In this document: positions 46,793 to 58,535 of the stretch, piece by piece
Numbering within the stretch: the first letter of the stretch is position 1
How the letters are laid out: every line of letters starts with the position of its first letter
Source: Orobanche coerulescens
Taxonomy: Eukaryota; Streptophyta; Magnoliopsida; Lamiales; Orobanchaceae
NCBI GenBank assembly: GCA_033398695.1
Contig: CM065804.1
Location: forward strand, 48,453,501-48,517,500
Reading direction: 5' to 3'
Length of the DNA stretch: 64,000 nt
Translations under genes and position numbers: made by a program
The notes under the pieces: generated by a model
The model's database searches: none
What the model saw: the letters and a program-made list of their open reading frames with translations, nothing else
Told to the model about the DNA's origin: nothing

Positions 46793-46836
46793 TGTTAGGA
46801 ATATGCCCTCGAATGCCACTCATGGGATGAGAGAGT
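46793..46836 (+). repeat. 3' LTR of copia B, first 44 bp
   Basis: TGTTAGGAATATGCC to GATGAGAGAGT; the last five bases (AGAGT, 46832-46836) are the left target duplication of element I. The LTR continues at 56688. Confidence 0.92.
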
Positions 46837-48480
46837 TGTAACACCCCAAACTAGGCGGATATTACAGTGCCGTGAATCCCCGACTGGGACCCACCAGGCA
46901 AATGAAAATGATGAATTAAATAATATAATTGTAGTACCGAACCACATTATATTACCAAGTACTCCGATGAGGAGTTTAAGTACATTACACCAGGACAAAA
47001 CAGAATACTAGTATATTTTATATGGAGATAAAATACACCACCCTGAACAAATAAGCATCTCAAACGGAATTTGCAGCGGAAAATACAAATGACAGAAATG
47101 ACTGAAATGACTGGAATAAAAGGAATGACTGGGGCCCCCTACTAGAATCACTGGGACTAGTCGCCGTCAACATGCTCTTCCCGTGCCTTTGCCTTGCCGT
47201 GACTAAACAAAATCCCAACGGGCCGGCCATACGTAACAACAATCCTCAAGGGTTGAAAATACACAAACATGATTTAATGAAGTTATGAAATATCCTTAAT
47301 TATGAATTACGCCAAGAGGAGAATCATAGTACGCAAGTAGTGTTCTGTGCAAGTGTACAAGACGGATGACCGGACACACCCGTCCTTGTACCTAATTAGT
47401 CTCACGGAGGTAATCGTTACCGTGTGCACAGTCCAATGTATCACTCCCAATACATGGCCATCACGTGCCCGACTAAAAATTCCACACATCCGCACCCGGC
47501 CACGCAATATGAACGCTTATTTTCATATGAACAAGAATGACCATAATGAATATCAATGAATAATAATAATCCGACAAAATCAAGAATGACTCACCGATAC
47601 GAAAGTGATAATGAAGTGATTGATAGTTTTCAATGAAATGATTGGAACCGCCGTTCCTCGCTAATGAAATGATTATCCGAAAATTACAAGTCTCAAAATG
47701 ATTAATACAATGATGAATGAATTATGATTATGAATGATCAACAACAAAAGGAATGAATGTCCTTTTAACCGAGTAAGAATCAACTTACTCAACAACAATG
47801 AAGAATGTCCGTCCACGAACAACGTCCTAACCAAGATACCGGTCGCTCGAACAACCTTAATTCATTACAATTACCAACAATCCGATTAATAACGAATTAA
47901 ACACGAATAAAACGAACTCAAGACGTCGATACGATTAAACCAAGTTCATCGGGGCATTATATCGAACACTTTGAGGCCAACTTTGATTGTATACAACTAA
48001 ACCTCAATAATATCAACTTCAAATCCCCAAGAAGTGTTTCAAATCAACAAAACATCTCCAATACGATCAATAATCCGTTATGATTATCCGAAAACGTGAT
48101 CATAACAACAATTAGTCGAAAATCCCCAATTCCAATTCGATTTACAAGGTGTTCTTGAATAATCCCTCAATAATCCAATGAATCCTTATACAAACTCATA
48201 ATCATATACATATCCCTTCATATATCATGATTATAACGTCCAAAACATCTATTTCAACACAAAATCGAAGTCCAAAGTGTTGAAGGAATTACCTCTTGAT
48301 GATCCACGTGCTTTAATCCGAAGAATACGCGTTAGATTGATTATCCGGGCTTCACGATCGAAAGGAGATGAAGAAAATCAAACACCCAAATGATTTGTGA
48401 AGGAAAAACCCTCCCTCAAGCCTTATCTCTCGGTTGAAGGTGAAGAAAATGCGAAAATGGGCTGAAATGATGAAAAAATG

Positions 48481-48488
48481 AATTTATA
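48481..48488 (-). promoter_or_regulatory. TATA box of the I LTR
   Basis: Minus strand TATAAATT, 15 bp from the palindrome array. Conserved in the other LTR at 55996-56003. Confidence 0.6.
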
Positions 48489-48502
48489 GGGGGATCGCTG
48501 CC

Positions 48503-48800
48503 GGACACGGCCGTGCCCGATCGGCACGGTCGTGTCGCACTGGCCGACTACCGGCCGACAGTGACTCGACCGTGTCCGGATTGACACGGTCGCGGCTGCG
48601 GGCCTTCCGAGCGACCCGCGACGGCCGACTCGGCATGACTCGGCCGTGTCACGGGACACGGTCGGGCGTGTCGGCGATCGTTCGAGCTTATCCGGAAGAG
48701 TACGGCACGGGCCGTGTCGGGCGACACGGTCGAGCCTGGTCGGCGAAACTTCGCATTTTCCGGACGAGTACGGCACGGGCCGTGTCGGACGACACGGCCG
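48503..48800. repeat. palindrome array, ACACGGCCGTGT type, I 3' LTR
   Basis: Units of GACACGG(C/T)CG(T/A)GTC and CGGCACGGGCCGTGTCG, both orientations, about ten in 300 bp, mixed with GGCCGAC words. The other LTR has the same array at 56023-56335. Confidence 0.88.
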
Positions 48801-49154
48801 AGTTCGGTCGGCAGTGCTCGGCCAAAAACTGAAACGACCATAACTCTCTCGTCCGGACTCCGATTGACTCACCGTTTGAACCATTGGAAAGCTAACTCGA
48901 TGCTCTATAATATTGCAAAGATTTAGAATTTTGGTATTACAAAAATTTAATGGTGATCTAACAAAGTCTAACTCATTTGAGGTATGTTGAATAGATGAAC
49001 AATAACGATACTCAACTCGAAGTTTATACGATCGGTGAACACGGTGAATGAACATGATTGATGAATGATTATAATTGAGTGAAAATACACTGAGTGACAA
49101 TTACAGACTGATAATTACTGAATGAAAATGAATGAATTACAACCGGGTATTACA

Positions 49155-49176
49155 TACTCCCCCCCTTAAAAAGAGT
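49155..49176 (-). other. polypurine tract of I
   Basis: The minus strand reads TTTTTAAGGGGGGGAGTA before the LTR. Confidence 0.8.
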
Positions 49177-49189
49177 TTCGTCCCCGAAA

Positions 49190-50283
49190 CTAAGGGTCAA
49201 ACAACTCGGGATAACACTCCCGCATATTCTCCTCGGTTTCCCAAGTGGCCTCTTCGACTCCGTGTCTAGACCACTGAATCTTGACCAAAGGGATCGTCTT
49301 ATTCCTCAACTGTTTGATTCGCCGCTCTAAAACTCGCACAGGACGCTCCTCATATGAATGATCGTCGGCGATCTCGATCTCATCGAACTGAAGTATGTGA
49401 CTCGGGTCTGCAACATACTTCCGCAACTGAGAGACATGAAACACATTATGAATTCGGCTCAACGCCGGAGGTAAAGCCAAACGATAAGCTAACTCGCCCA
49501 CTCGATCCAAAATCTCAAACGGTCCAATGAATCTCGGACTTAACTTCCCCCTCTTCCCGAAACGGAAGATACCACGACTCGGGGATACCTTGACCAACAC
49601 GTGGTCACCTGTCTCGAACTCTAATGGTCGACGACGGTTATCTGCATATGATTTCTGTCGACTCTGAGCGGTCAACAAATGATTCCTGATTAAAGTTACC
49701 TTTTCACGGGCGGCTATAAGTATATCGGGCTCGGTGCCGATTGATTCTGATAAGTCGTCCCAACACAACGGAGATCGACAACGACGACCATACAAGGCCT
49801 CGTAAGGTGCCATCTTGATCGAAGCATGCCAACTATTATTATACGTGAACTCGATCAATGGTAGTTGGGCTTCCCAATCGTCTTTCCAATCGAGGACGCA
49901 TGCCCTCAACATGTCCTCTAATGTCTGAATAGTCCTCTCTGATTGTCCGCTTGACCGAGGATGAAAAGCGATCGAGATTAAGCCGAGTTCCCATAGCACG
50001 ATGAATCGATTTCCAAAATGTGACACAAACCGTCCGTCACGATCGGAAACGATACTCTTAGGAGTACCGTGCGTCTCACTATCTCTTTGATGAAAAGTTG
50101 GGCAAGTCTCTCGGGACCCCACGTATCCTTGATCTCAAGGAAATGAGCTGATTTAGTTAAGCGGTCCACGATCACCCGGATCGTATTCATGCCACGACGA
50201 CTCGTCGGCAAACTCGTGATGAAATCCATAGAAATGTCTTCCCACTTCCATTCGGGAATAGGAAGAGGTTTCAACATACCCAC
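49190..50283 (-). pseudogene. pol: gypsy I integrase with chromodomain
   Basis: WKWEDISMDFITSLP opens the core, SDRDGRFVSHFGN and SGQSERTIQTLEDML hold catalytic positions, LSPRFIGPFEIL is the GPF/Y module, and RPVRVLERRIKQLRNK to EEATWETEENM is the chromodomain, ending at 49190. A frameshift near 50075 separates two frames. The N-terminal zinc region lies at about 50290-50400 in damaged form. Confidence 0.9.
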
Positions 50284-50493
50284 GGCCGCCGATGTTCAAT
50301 CTTAACTTGTTGTGAGTTAAGCATCTCGAAACAAATTCTGCGACTTCGCTTCATATTACTCCACCATAATTTTGTTTCAAGTCCTTGTACATCTTGCTAG
50401 ACCGGATGCACAGAATAAGGGGTAGCATGAGCTTCTTTCAAAATCGAGTTTTTCAACTCGTCATTCGCCGCACACACAACCGATTCTTAAACC

Positions 50494-51907
50494 TCAAAAG
50501 TCCATCCTCGTGGACCACAAATCCAGGGCTTTCCCCAGAGCCACATCCTCACGGATGCGTAACAATGATGGGTCCGAACCACGATTCTCTCGAATTGTCT
50601 CCTCTAGTGACGATGAAATCTCTAACATACAAAGCTGCCCCTGAACTCGCTGAAGCCAAACCTCGATCTCGGGTCTAAGGAATTCCTGCTGAAGCTCCTT
50701 CTGAACTGTTAAACGGGCAAGCATCTGTTCCTGAACGGACTTACGACTCAAGGCGTCGGCGACGACGTTCGCCTTGCCCGGGTGATAGAGGATCTCGATA
50801 TCATAATCTTTGATTAATTCCAACCACCGTCTCTGACGCATATTTAACTCCTTCTGAGTAAATATATACTTTAAACTCTTATGATCGGTGGATATCGGCG
50901 GTGACGCGATTAAGGTAATGACGCCAAATCTTCATAGCGAACTACACGGCTGCTAGCTCCATGTCATGGGTCGGATAATTAACCTCGTAAGGTCTCAATT
51001 GCCGTGAAGCATAGGCAATAACTTTCCCGTTCTGCATGAGTACACACCCGAGACCCTGTCCGGATGCATCACTATAAACCACAAATCCTTCCGTTCCCTG
51101 CGGCAAGGAAAGTACAGGTGCTGACATTAACCGGCTCTTGAGTTCCTCAAAACTCCGCTGACACGCGTCGGACCACGTGTATTTCTTATCCTTCCGCAAT
51201 AAGTTCGTCAAGGGTTGAGCGATTTTAGAAAATCCTTCCACAAATCGCCGATAATAACCCGCTAATCCGAGGAAACTTCGGATTTCCTTAACGCTTTTCG
51301 GAGGTAGCCAATCTCGAATAGCCTCCGTCTTCTGAGGATCGACACGAACTCCGTCGATGAAATTACGTGTCAGAAACGTCACTTCGGACATCCAGAACTC
51401 ACATTTGGAGAACTTCCCATAAAGTTGTTCTCGTCTCAACACGTCGAGAACTCGATGAAGGTGAGACTCGTGTTCCTCCTGGTCATGAGAATAAATCAAA
51501 ATGTCATCGATGAAGACAACAACAAACCGATCCAAAAAGTCGATGAAAACCCGATTCATTAACTCCATGAATACCGCAGGTGCATTAGTCAATCCGAACG
51601 GCATAACCACAAACTCATAATGACCATAGCGTGTTCGAAACGCTGTCCTCGCGATGTCCGACTCTCGGATCCGCAACTGATGATATCCAGTCCTTAAGTC
51701 GATCTTTGAATATAGTGATGCTCCCTGTTGTTGATCTAAGAGATCATCAATACGGGGTTTGGTATTCTTATTCTTGATTGTCTCCCTGTTCAACTCCCGA
51801 TAATCTATAAATAAGCGAAATGAACCATCCTTCTTCTTGACAAACAATACCGGTGCTCCCACGGGACGCACTCGGTCGGATGTAACCTTTCTCGAACAAC
51901 TCCTCAA
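50494..51907 (-). pseudogene. pol: gypsy I reverse transcriptase and RNase H
   Basis: A 321-codon frame (51907-50942) covers [32 protein letters not shown], and the catalytic FIDDILIYS (about 51514-51488), then RNase H ([24 protein letters not shown]). A break near 50940 is followed by 50841-50494 ([20 protein letters not shown]). The RT part looks intact; RNase H is split. Confidence 0.92.
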
Positions 51908-52154
51908 GTTGGTTCTTTAACTCTGCATTTGGTCGGGGCCATCCAGACGGTGCCTTCGATATAGGGGACGACTGGGCTCCAACTCAATCGTGAATTCCAC
52001 ATCCTCTGTGGAGGCAAACCAGTAACTCGCGGAAAAACATCGGCATATTCCCTCACCACCGGAATATCCGTCAACATTACTGATGACTTCTCGGTTTTGG
52101 CCATATAGCACCAATAACCGACACATCCCTGATTGAGTAATCTTACTGCTTTCA

Positions 52155-52586
52155 TCAAATTAATGACCTTACTGCAATGTAGGGATTACCTCCCTGAAAC
52201 ACACATTCAACCCCATCGTCTGAAATGATAGTGACCATACGCTTACGGACACTAATGATGGCATCATGACGATCCATCCAATCAATACCCAAGATGACGT
52301 CGTCTCTCGGCAAATCTACCACGATTAGGTCCGCTGGCCATATACGCCCATGAAACTGAATCGGACAATTCTGAATCTCACGATTGCCGATAATTCGTCT
52401 ACCATCAGGTAGGCCAATGACATAAGGCTCACAACTAGTAGCACTACCCAGACGTAGTCTACTCAAACATGACTCGGAAATGAATGAATGCGATGCACCA
52501 GTATCAAAAAGGGTACACACAGGTTGAGATAGAATATCGAGTATACCTGAGATCATTCGGGCCTCGGGATCATCGGTCTTCTTCAT
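52155..52586 (-). pseudogene. gypsy I aspartic protease
   Basis: LFDTGASHSFIS is an intact catalytic site, followed by LIVVDLPRDDVILGIDWM. The frame is open for 143 codons but is cut off from gag and from RT by frameshifts (51908-52154 is damaged). Confidence 0.9.
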
Positions 52587-52599
52587 CTCATAAATCCGG

Positions 52600-53855
52600 G
52601 GCTTGCTAATCCCGGCACCGGACGCTCCCGTCTGATGGCTAAAAGCTCCACCTTTAGTCGCTCCCGTCGTTTTAAACGACGCTGATTGAGTGGTCTGATT
52701 CGAGCAGTGTTGCTTAGGTGCACGAGATGACGTCGAGTAGGTTTGGAGTCCCTACGGCAAAACGGGCCTTATGTCCCACAATTCCACAGTTATGACACGT
52801 GATGACTGTCTCGGACACTTAGTGCCGACATGACCAAGATCCCCACGGTTGTAACGGTGATGGCCGAACGGCCGCTCGCGGCGAGATTCCGCGGGTTTAG
52901 ACGACACCGAGGTCGCTCAAAAAAGCGAGCCCGCACGGGGTTTCTTGAAGGTTGTCGACCACCTTCGGTGATTACGATTCTTCGATTTCTTGCTAGCGCA
53001 CGAAGGTTCGCTTAGCAATTTCCTTAGCGAAGCTCGTAGGTGAGAGCTTTCTCAATGAATTCGCCAACGTGGTGCAATTATGATTAAGTAATCAAGTCTC
53101 ATACGGGGTTTCACCTCTTGCTGAAATACTTGATCTTATCCGCCTCCGAATGAATGATGGATGAGGCGAATGGAAGAAGTTCTGAAATTTCTCGGCAATG
53201 GCGAGAACATCCTCGTCTCGCCGAGGGGTCGGGGTGAGCAATTCCGGCAGCTTGGCCTCTCTGAGTGGGGCCGGATAATACCTCTCCATCATGAGAGTCT
53301 TGAATCGATCCCAAGTACAAGATCCTTCGGTGGGCTTCAACGATAACCACCAAGAATGTGCGCTCTTACCCGGGTAGTAAGCCGCAACGAAACTTTGTGT
53401 CCTTGGGACACTCTACCATAGCAAACAACTTCTCGAAATGCTCGAGCCAATGAATGATATCTGCCGGCTCAGGCGAGCCCTCAAAAGTAGGTGGCCTCTG
53501 GCGAGAGATATCGCCGATGATATTACTCACATTCCTCTCTTGCCTCTGAGGTGGCGGCGGAGGAGCCTGCTGATTTTGATTGACGGAGTTATGCATTGTC
53601 TCCATCAACTGAGCCATCTGGGTCATTTGGGCCATCATGCCCTGCATAAAGCGAGTGGGTCAACCCGGACACCTCGACCGAGCCGTGTCCTGTACGACTC
53701 TGATAGTGAATGATCGCGTCCTGTGTGAATGAGTGGCGGCGTCCGCTCGATGAATTAGCATTATTCCTCGCGTTTGCACGTGTATTCACATGAGCTCTCG
53801 GGATTCGGCCCGCTCCACGGCCTCGTCCTCCACGTCCTCTTCTTGCCCTCTCCAT
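52600..53855 (-). pseudogene. gag: gypsy I gag
   Basis: The likely start is ATG 53855 (MERARRGRGGRGRGAGR). The capsid core is readable in two frames (53647-53366 with PPTFEGSPEPADIIHWLEHF; 53340-53092 with RFKTLMMERYYP). The nucleocapsid region 53090-52600 is heavily frameshifted. A second knuckle (CHNCGIVGHKAR) can be read near 52765-52805, and the first has lost its leading cysteines. Many of the breaks fall where E has CAG or CTG and I has CG. Confidence 0.87.
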
Positions 53856-54330
53856 ACTGAAGTAGGAAAGTCACATGATGATTATATTCACCGCATGAAA
53901 TATACGTTATGATTATGACATGAGATTATGAAAATGAGCATACGCGCTCTAACACGGTGATTACATGAATGATTAAGCGAGGTGACATGATTATCGATGA
54001 AATTATTGAAATGATTATCTTGAATGAGTTAACAAGATTAATGATTCGATCTTCACGATCAACAATCGAACAATGAAATTAATTGGTGGTTAATGAGTTA
54101 ACTCGACCGTCTGGTCAAAATGACAATGATGATTGAGGATTGTTAAGCGATGAATTATGAATGAATGACTATTGCGAGAAATTATACCATGGCATTAGAA
54201 ATCTTACGATTCTTGATCTGATTGGCTCGGCATTTGCACAGGTCACACGTGACGCGAAAGTCCAATGATACTAGTCTGATGACGATAATTTCAAATGAGA
54301 CATGACTTGGAGGGTAGTATTCAAAACCAC
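53856..54330 (-). other. leader of element I
   Basis: Non-coding. Aligns with the E leader (11232-11799) but has one copy of the 58-bp unit instead of three. Confidence 0.7.
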
Positions 54331-54346
54331 GCTCTGATACCAACTC
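54331..54346 (-). other. primer binding site of I
   Basis: Minus strand GAGTTGGTATCAGAGC, containing the exact initiator-Met primer site. Confidence 0.9.
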
Positions 54347-56682
54347 TGTAACACCCCAAACTAGGCGGATATTACGGTCCGTGAATCCCCGATTGGGACC
54401 CACCAGGCAAATGAAAATGATGAATTAAATAATATAATTGTAGTACCGAACCACATTATATTACCAAGTACTCCGATGAGGAGTTTAAGTACATTACACC
54501 AGGACAAAACAGAATACTAGTATATTTTATATGGAGATAAAATACACCACCCTGAACAAATAAGCATCTCAAACGGAATTTGCAGCGGAAAATACAAATG
54601 ACGGAAATGACTGAAATGACTGAAATAAACGGAATGACTGGGGCCCCCTACTAGTATCACTGGGACTCGTCGCCGTCAACATGCTCTTCCCGTGCCTTTG
54701 CCTTGCCGTGACCTGAAAACAAAATCCCCCAACGGGGTCAGTTACACAGAACAACAATCCTCAAGGGTTGAAAATACACAATCATGATTTAACTGAAGTT
54801 ATGAAATATCCTTAATTATGAATTACGCTGAAGAGGAGTATCATAGTACGCCCGTAGTGTTCTGTGCAAGTGTACAAGACGGATGACCGGACACACCCGT
54901 CCTTGTACCTAATTAGTCTCACGGAGGTAATCGTTACCGTGTGCACAGTCCAATGTATCACTCCCAATACATGGCCATCACGTGCCCGACTAAAAATTCC
55001 ACACATCCGCACCCGGCCACGCAATATGAACCCAGAAGGTCATATGAACAAGAATGACCATAATGAATATCAATGAATAATAATAATCCGACAAAATCAA
55101 GAATGACTCACCGATACGAAAGTGATAATGAAGTGATTGATAGTTTTCAATGAAATGATTGGAACCGCTCCTCGCTAATGAAATGATTATCCGACAATTA
55201 CAAGTCTCAAAATGATTAATACAATGATGAATGAATTATGATTATGAATGATCAACAACAAAAGGAATGAATGTCCTTTTAACCGAGTAAGAATCAACTT
55301 ACTCAACAACAATGAAGAATGTCCGTCCACGAACAACGTCCTAACCAAGATACCGTCGCTCGAACAACCTTAATTCATTACAATTACCAACAATCCGATT
55401 AATAACGAATTAAACACGAATAAAACGAACTCAAGACGTCGATACGATTAAACCAAGTTCATCGGGCATTATATCGAACACTTTGAGGCCAACTTTGATT
55501 GTATACAACTAAACCTCAATAATATCAACTTCAAATCCCCAAGAAGTGTTTCAAATCAACAAAACATCTCCAATACGATCAATAATCCGTTATGATTATC
55601 CGAAAACGTGATCATAACAACAATTAGTCGAAAATCCCCAATTCCAATTCGATTTACAAGGTGTTCTTGAATAATCCCTCAATAATCCAATGAATCCTTA
55701 TACAAACTCATAATCATATACATATCCCTTCATATATCATGATTATAACGTCCAAAACATCCTATTTCAACACAAAATCGAAGTCCAAAGTGTTGAAGGA
55801 ATTACCTCTTGATGATCCACGTGCTTTAATCCGAAGAATACGCGTTAGATTGATTATCCGGGCTTCACGATCGAAAGGAGATGAAGAAAATCAAACACCC
55901 AAATGATTTGTGAAGGAAAAACCCTCCCTCAAGCCTTATCTCTCGGTTGAAGGTGAAGAAAATGCAGAAAATGGGCTGAAATGATGAAAAAAATGAATTT
56001 ATAGGGGGTTGACTGCCTGCCGGACACGGCCCGTGCCGATCGGCACGGTCGTGTCGCGCAGCTGGCCGACAGCTGGCCGACAGTGACTCGACCGTGTCCG
56101 GATTGACACGGTCGCAGCGCTGCGGGCCTTCCGAAAGCGACTCGGCGGCGACTTCGGCATGACTCGACCGTGTCCTGGGACACGGTCGGGCGTGTCGGCA
56201 GTCGTTCCAGGCTTATCCGGAAGAGTACGGCACGGGCCGTGTCGGACGACACGGTCGAGCCTGGTCGGCAGAAACTTCTGCATTTTCCGGACGAGTACGG
56301 CACGGGCCGTGTCGGACGACACGGCCGAGTTCGGTCGGCAGTGATCGGCCAAAAACTGAAACGACCATAACTCTCTCGTCCGGACTCCGATTGACTCACC
56401 GTTTGAACCATTGGAAAGCTAACTCGATGCTCTATAACATTGCAAAGATTTAGAATTTTTGGAGTTACCAAAAATTAATGGTGATCTAACAAAGTCGAAC
56501 TCATATGAGGAAAGTTGAAACGATGAACAATAACGATACTCAACTCGAAGTTTATACGAACGGTGAACACGGTGAATGAACATGATTGATGAATGATTAT
56601 AATTGAGTGAAAATACACTGAGTGACAATTACAGACTGATAATTATTGAATGAAAATGAATGAATTACAACCGGGTATTACA
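54347..56682 (-). repeat. 5' LTR of I (2336 bp), with palindrome array
   Basis: TGTAACACCCCAAACTAGGC to CGGGTATTACA. The array at 56023-56335 matches the motif of the other copy. TATA box at 55996-56003 on the minus strand. Followed by AGAGT (56683-56687). Confidence 0.92.
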
Positions 56683-58530
56683 AGAGTAGGGGCATTGTAC
56701 TTGTAATTATGGAATAATTAATAAAAAGGCAATACGATTCATTCACTGTTTATTGTATTTCAATTGCATTATTGACTTGGTAAACATTGAAGTGAAGTCC
56801 ATGTAAATAAATCGAACATTCCATTCTCGTTATGGGATAAGAGAAGATGCACTGGAAGTGTTTAAAGTTTATTTACGTATATTGTTCGCAAGTCAATAAA
56901 CTTAAATGGGCAATAAGTTTTAATAAGACCTGTATAACTGATGCTAGGACATGTGCATGTCTTCATAGCGTAGTTATAAGTATATTGGTGGGACCAGTAT
57001 ACTCGAACAAGACTCATATTCGATTCAGTCACATGGTATTCACTCTCAGAGAGTCGATGACGAATCGAAAGGTTGTGATAATATATGTGGACCTTTGACT
57101 TGAGTGTTCAGTAGAAGATGTGCTTGTGACGTTTAGTTTGTCATTAGAGTAGTGAGACTCAATTGCTTAATTGCTGAGTCAACCTCGAAGTGCGGACAAT
57201 ACAGTCAGGTATCCGTCTTTACTGTATGCCAAGAAAGGATTCTATCTCCTGTTAGTGAGCAGGTGAATGTCCTATACAGTTAATGGCAAATAAGATCATA
57301 AGTCTTTGGCCAAAGCATTATGATATAGTCGTATTGGATACATTATTAGTCAGTCGGTCTTGATTTGTATTAACACATGTATAGAGTCTAGTCAACAGTA
57401 GGATTTGACTTTACCGTGACCCGAAGACTTAACCGGGACATCTGATGAAGGGTCTATACGTATGTAGTATTCACGACATAATGGTTCTGGAATGATACCT
57501 TCATTCGTTCTCAGTCAGGGTTTACAGTGCTGCCCTCTAGGCTGGCTAAGTGCTGCCCGCACTCGTTGGTTCCTCCCAATGCCAGCTGAGACGGACCTAT
57601 GTAGTCGTGCATCAGGAGCGTTGACGGATAAATGTGAATTTATTATCTCTCTATTAATATTAGATATTGGATATCTAATTAATGACTTATTGGATAAATC
57701 AAATAGCGGTCTTATGAATTAAAATTAAGTTACCGGGTAATTAATTTAATTCATAATTTATATTTCTTAGAGAAATATATTTGTATTTGATATAATTAAT
57801 TAATTAGATTAATTAATTTATATAAATACATTCGAGATTAAATGGAGTGTATTTAATGGAGTCGTTTGACGAACGTCTGGTAGACGAGCCGAGTGGCTCA
57901 GCACGTTTCTATGAAGCTTCCTTGGGCTGCCCCACCTCTCCCCACCTCACATGGCTTGGTCTTGTTTTAACATGGTGTGTTGTGTGTTTGATTGAGATAA
58001 GATTCCATCTTGTTTTTTCTATCTCAATTATGAGTTATATGAGTTGTTATATATATCTATATTACAACTAACTCATGTGTGATGAAAGGCTTTAAACACA
58101 CACACACACACACACACACACATCCTTTCCAGCCCACTGCTGAGAGAGTGAGGGAAGAGAAAATTTTTTCTCAAGTCTTTATTCATCTTAGAGGTGAAAG
58201 ATAGTTAAGAAAAAAAATGAGATATAAATTCCTATAGTAATTCATAGTCGTGTACTTGGAGAACGGATTACTATTGAATTTTTCCAGGCAACTTCCAATG
58301 CGTGTGAAGTAGAGGCTTCGAAGTTTCGGTGCTTGGAGCGAAGGAATTTCGTGTTCGGGACGGGGTTCGTATCGTCATCCATTTCTACGAAGATTTATTT
58401 CAAAGGCTTCAAGGGTATGATTTTTATCTTCGTATTTATATTTTTTCGTATATACATTACTTGATCGAACTTGTTTGGGATTCATTTTTATTTTGGCTGC
58501 GTATTTTGTTTTAGTTTCAGAATCCCAACA
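56683..58530 (+). repeat. 3' LTR of copia B, remainder
   Basis: AGAGT (second target copy of I) is followed by the B LTR text AGGGGCATTGTACTTG, ending AATCCCAACA at 58530. CA microsatellite at about 58096-58121. Followed by TCATG (58531-58535), the right target duplication of B. Confidence 0.92.
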
Positions 58531-58535
58531 TCATG

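Larger units (their letters stand above)
46837..49154 (-). repeat. 3' LTR of I (2318 bp)
   Basis: TGTAACACCCCAAACTAGGC to CGGGTATTACA. TATA box on the minus strand (TATAAATT, 48481-48488). Palindrome array at 48503-48800. Differs from the other I LTR by many one- to three-base indels in the array. Confidence 0.92.
46837..56682 (-). mobile_element. Ty3/gypsy Tekay-like chromovirus element I
   Basis: Complete structure on the minus strand: 5' LTR 56682-54347, primer site, gag, protease, RT, RNase H, integrase with chromodomain, polypurine tract, 3' LTR 49154-46837. AGAGT flanks both ends. Shares its LTR backbone and protein order with E but is better preserved. It interrupts the 3' LTR of copia B. 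Confidence 0.93.
26141..58530 (+). mobile_element. Ty1/copia element B, split by C, D and I
   Basis: Complete end to end: 5' LTR 26141-27978, primer site, leader, gag-pol pieces 29648-33011, 37132-37328 and 46531-46777, polypurine tract 46782-46792, and 3' LTR 46793-46836 plus 56688-58530. It is flanked by TCATG on both sides. The three gaps are elements C, D and I, each flanked by its own 5-bp duplication of B sequence. Same family as copia A. Confidence 0.93.

Noticed and set aside
48572..48926. Short G/R-rich ORFs in the I LTR array
   Set aside because: They arise from the repeated GC-rich palindromes in every frame and differ between the two LTRs.
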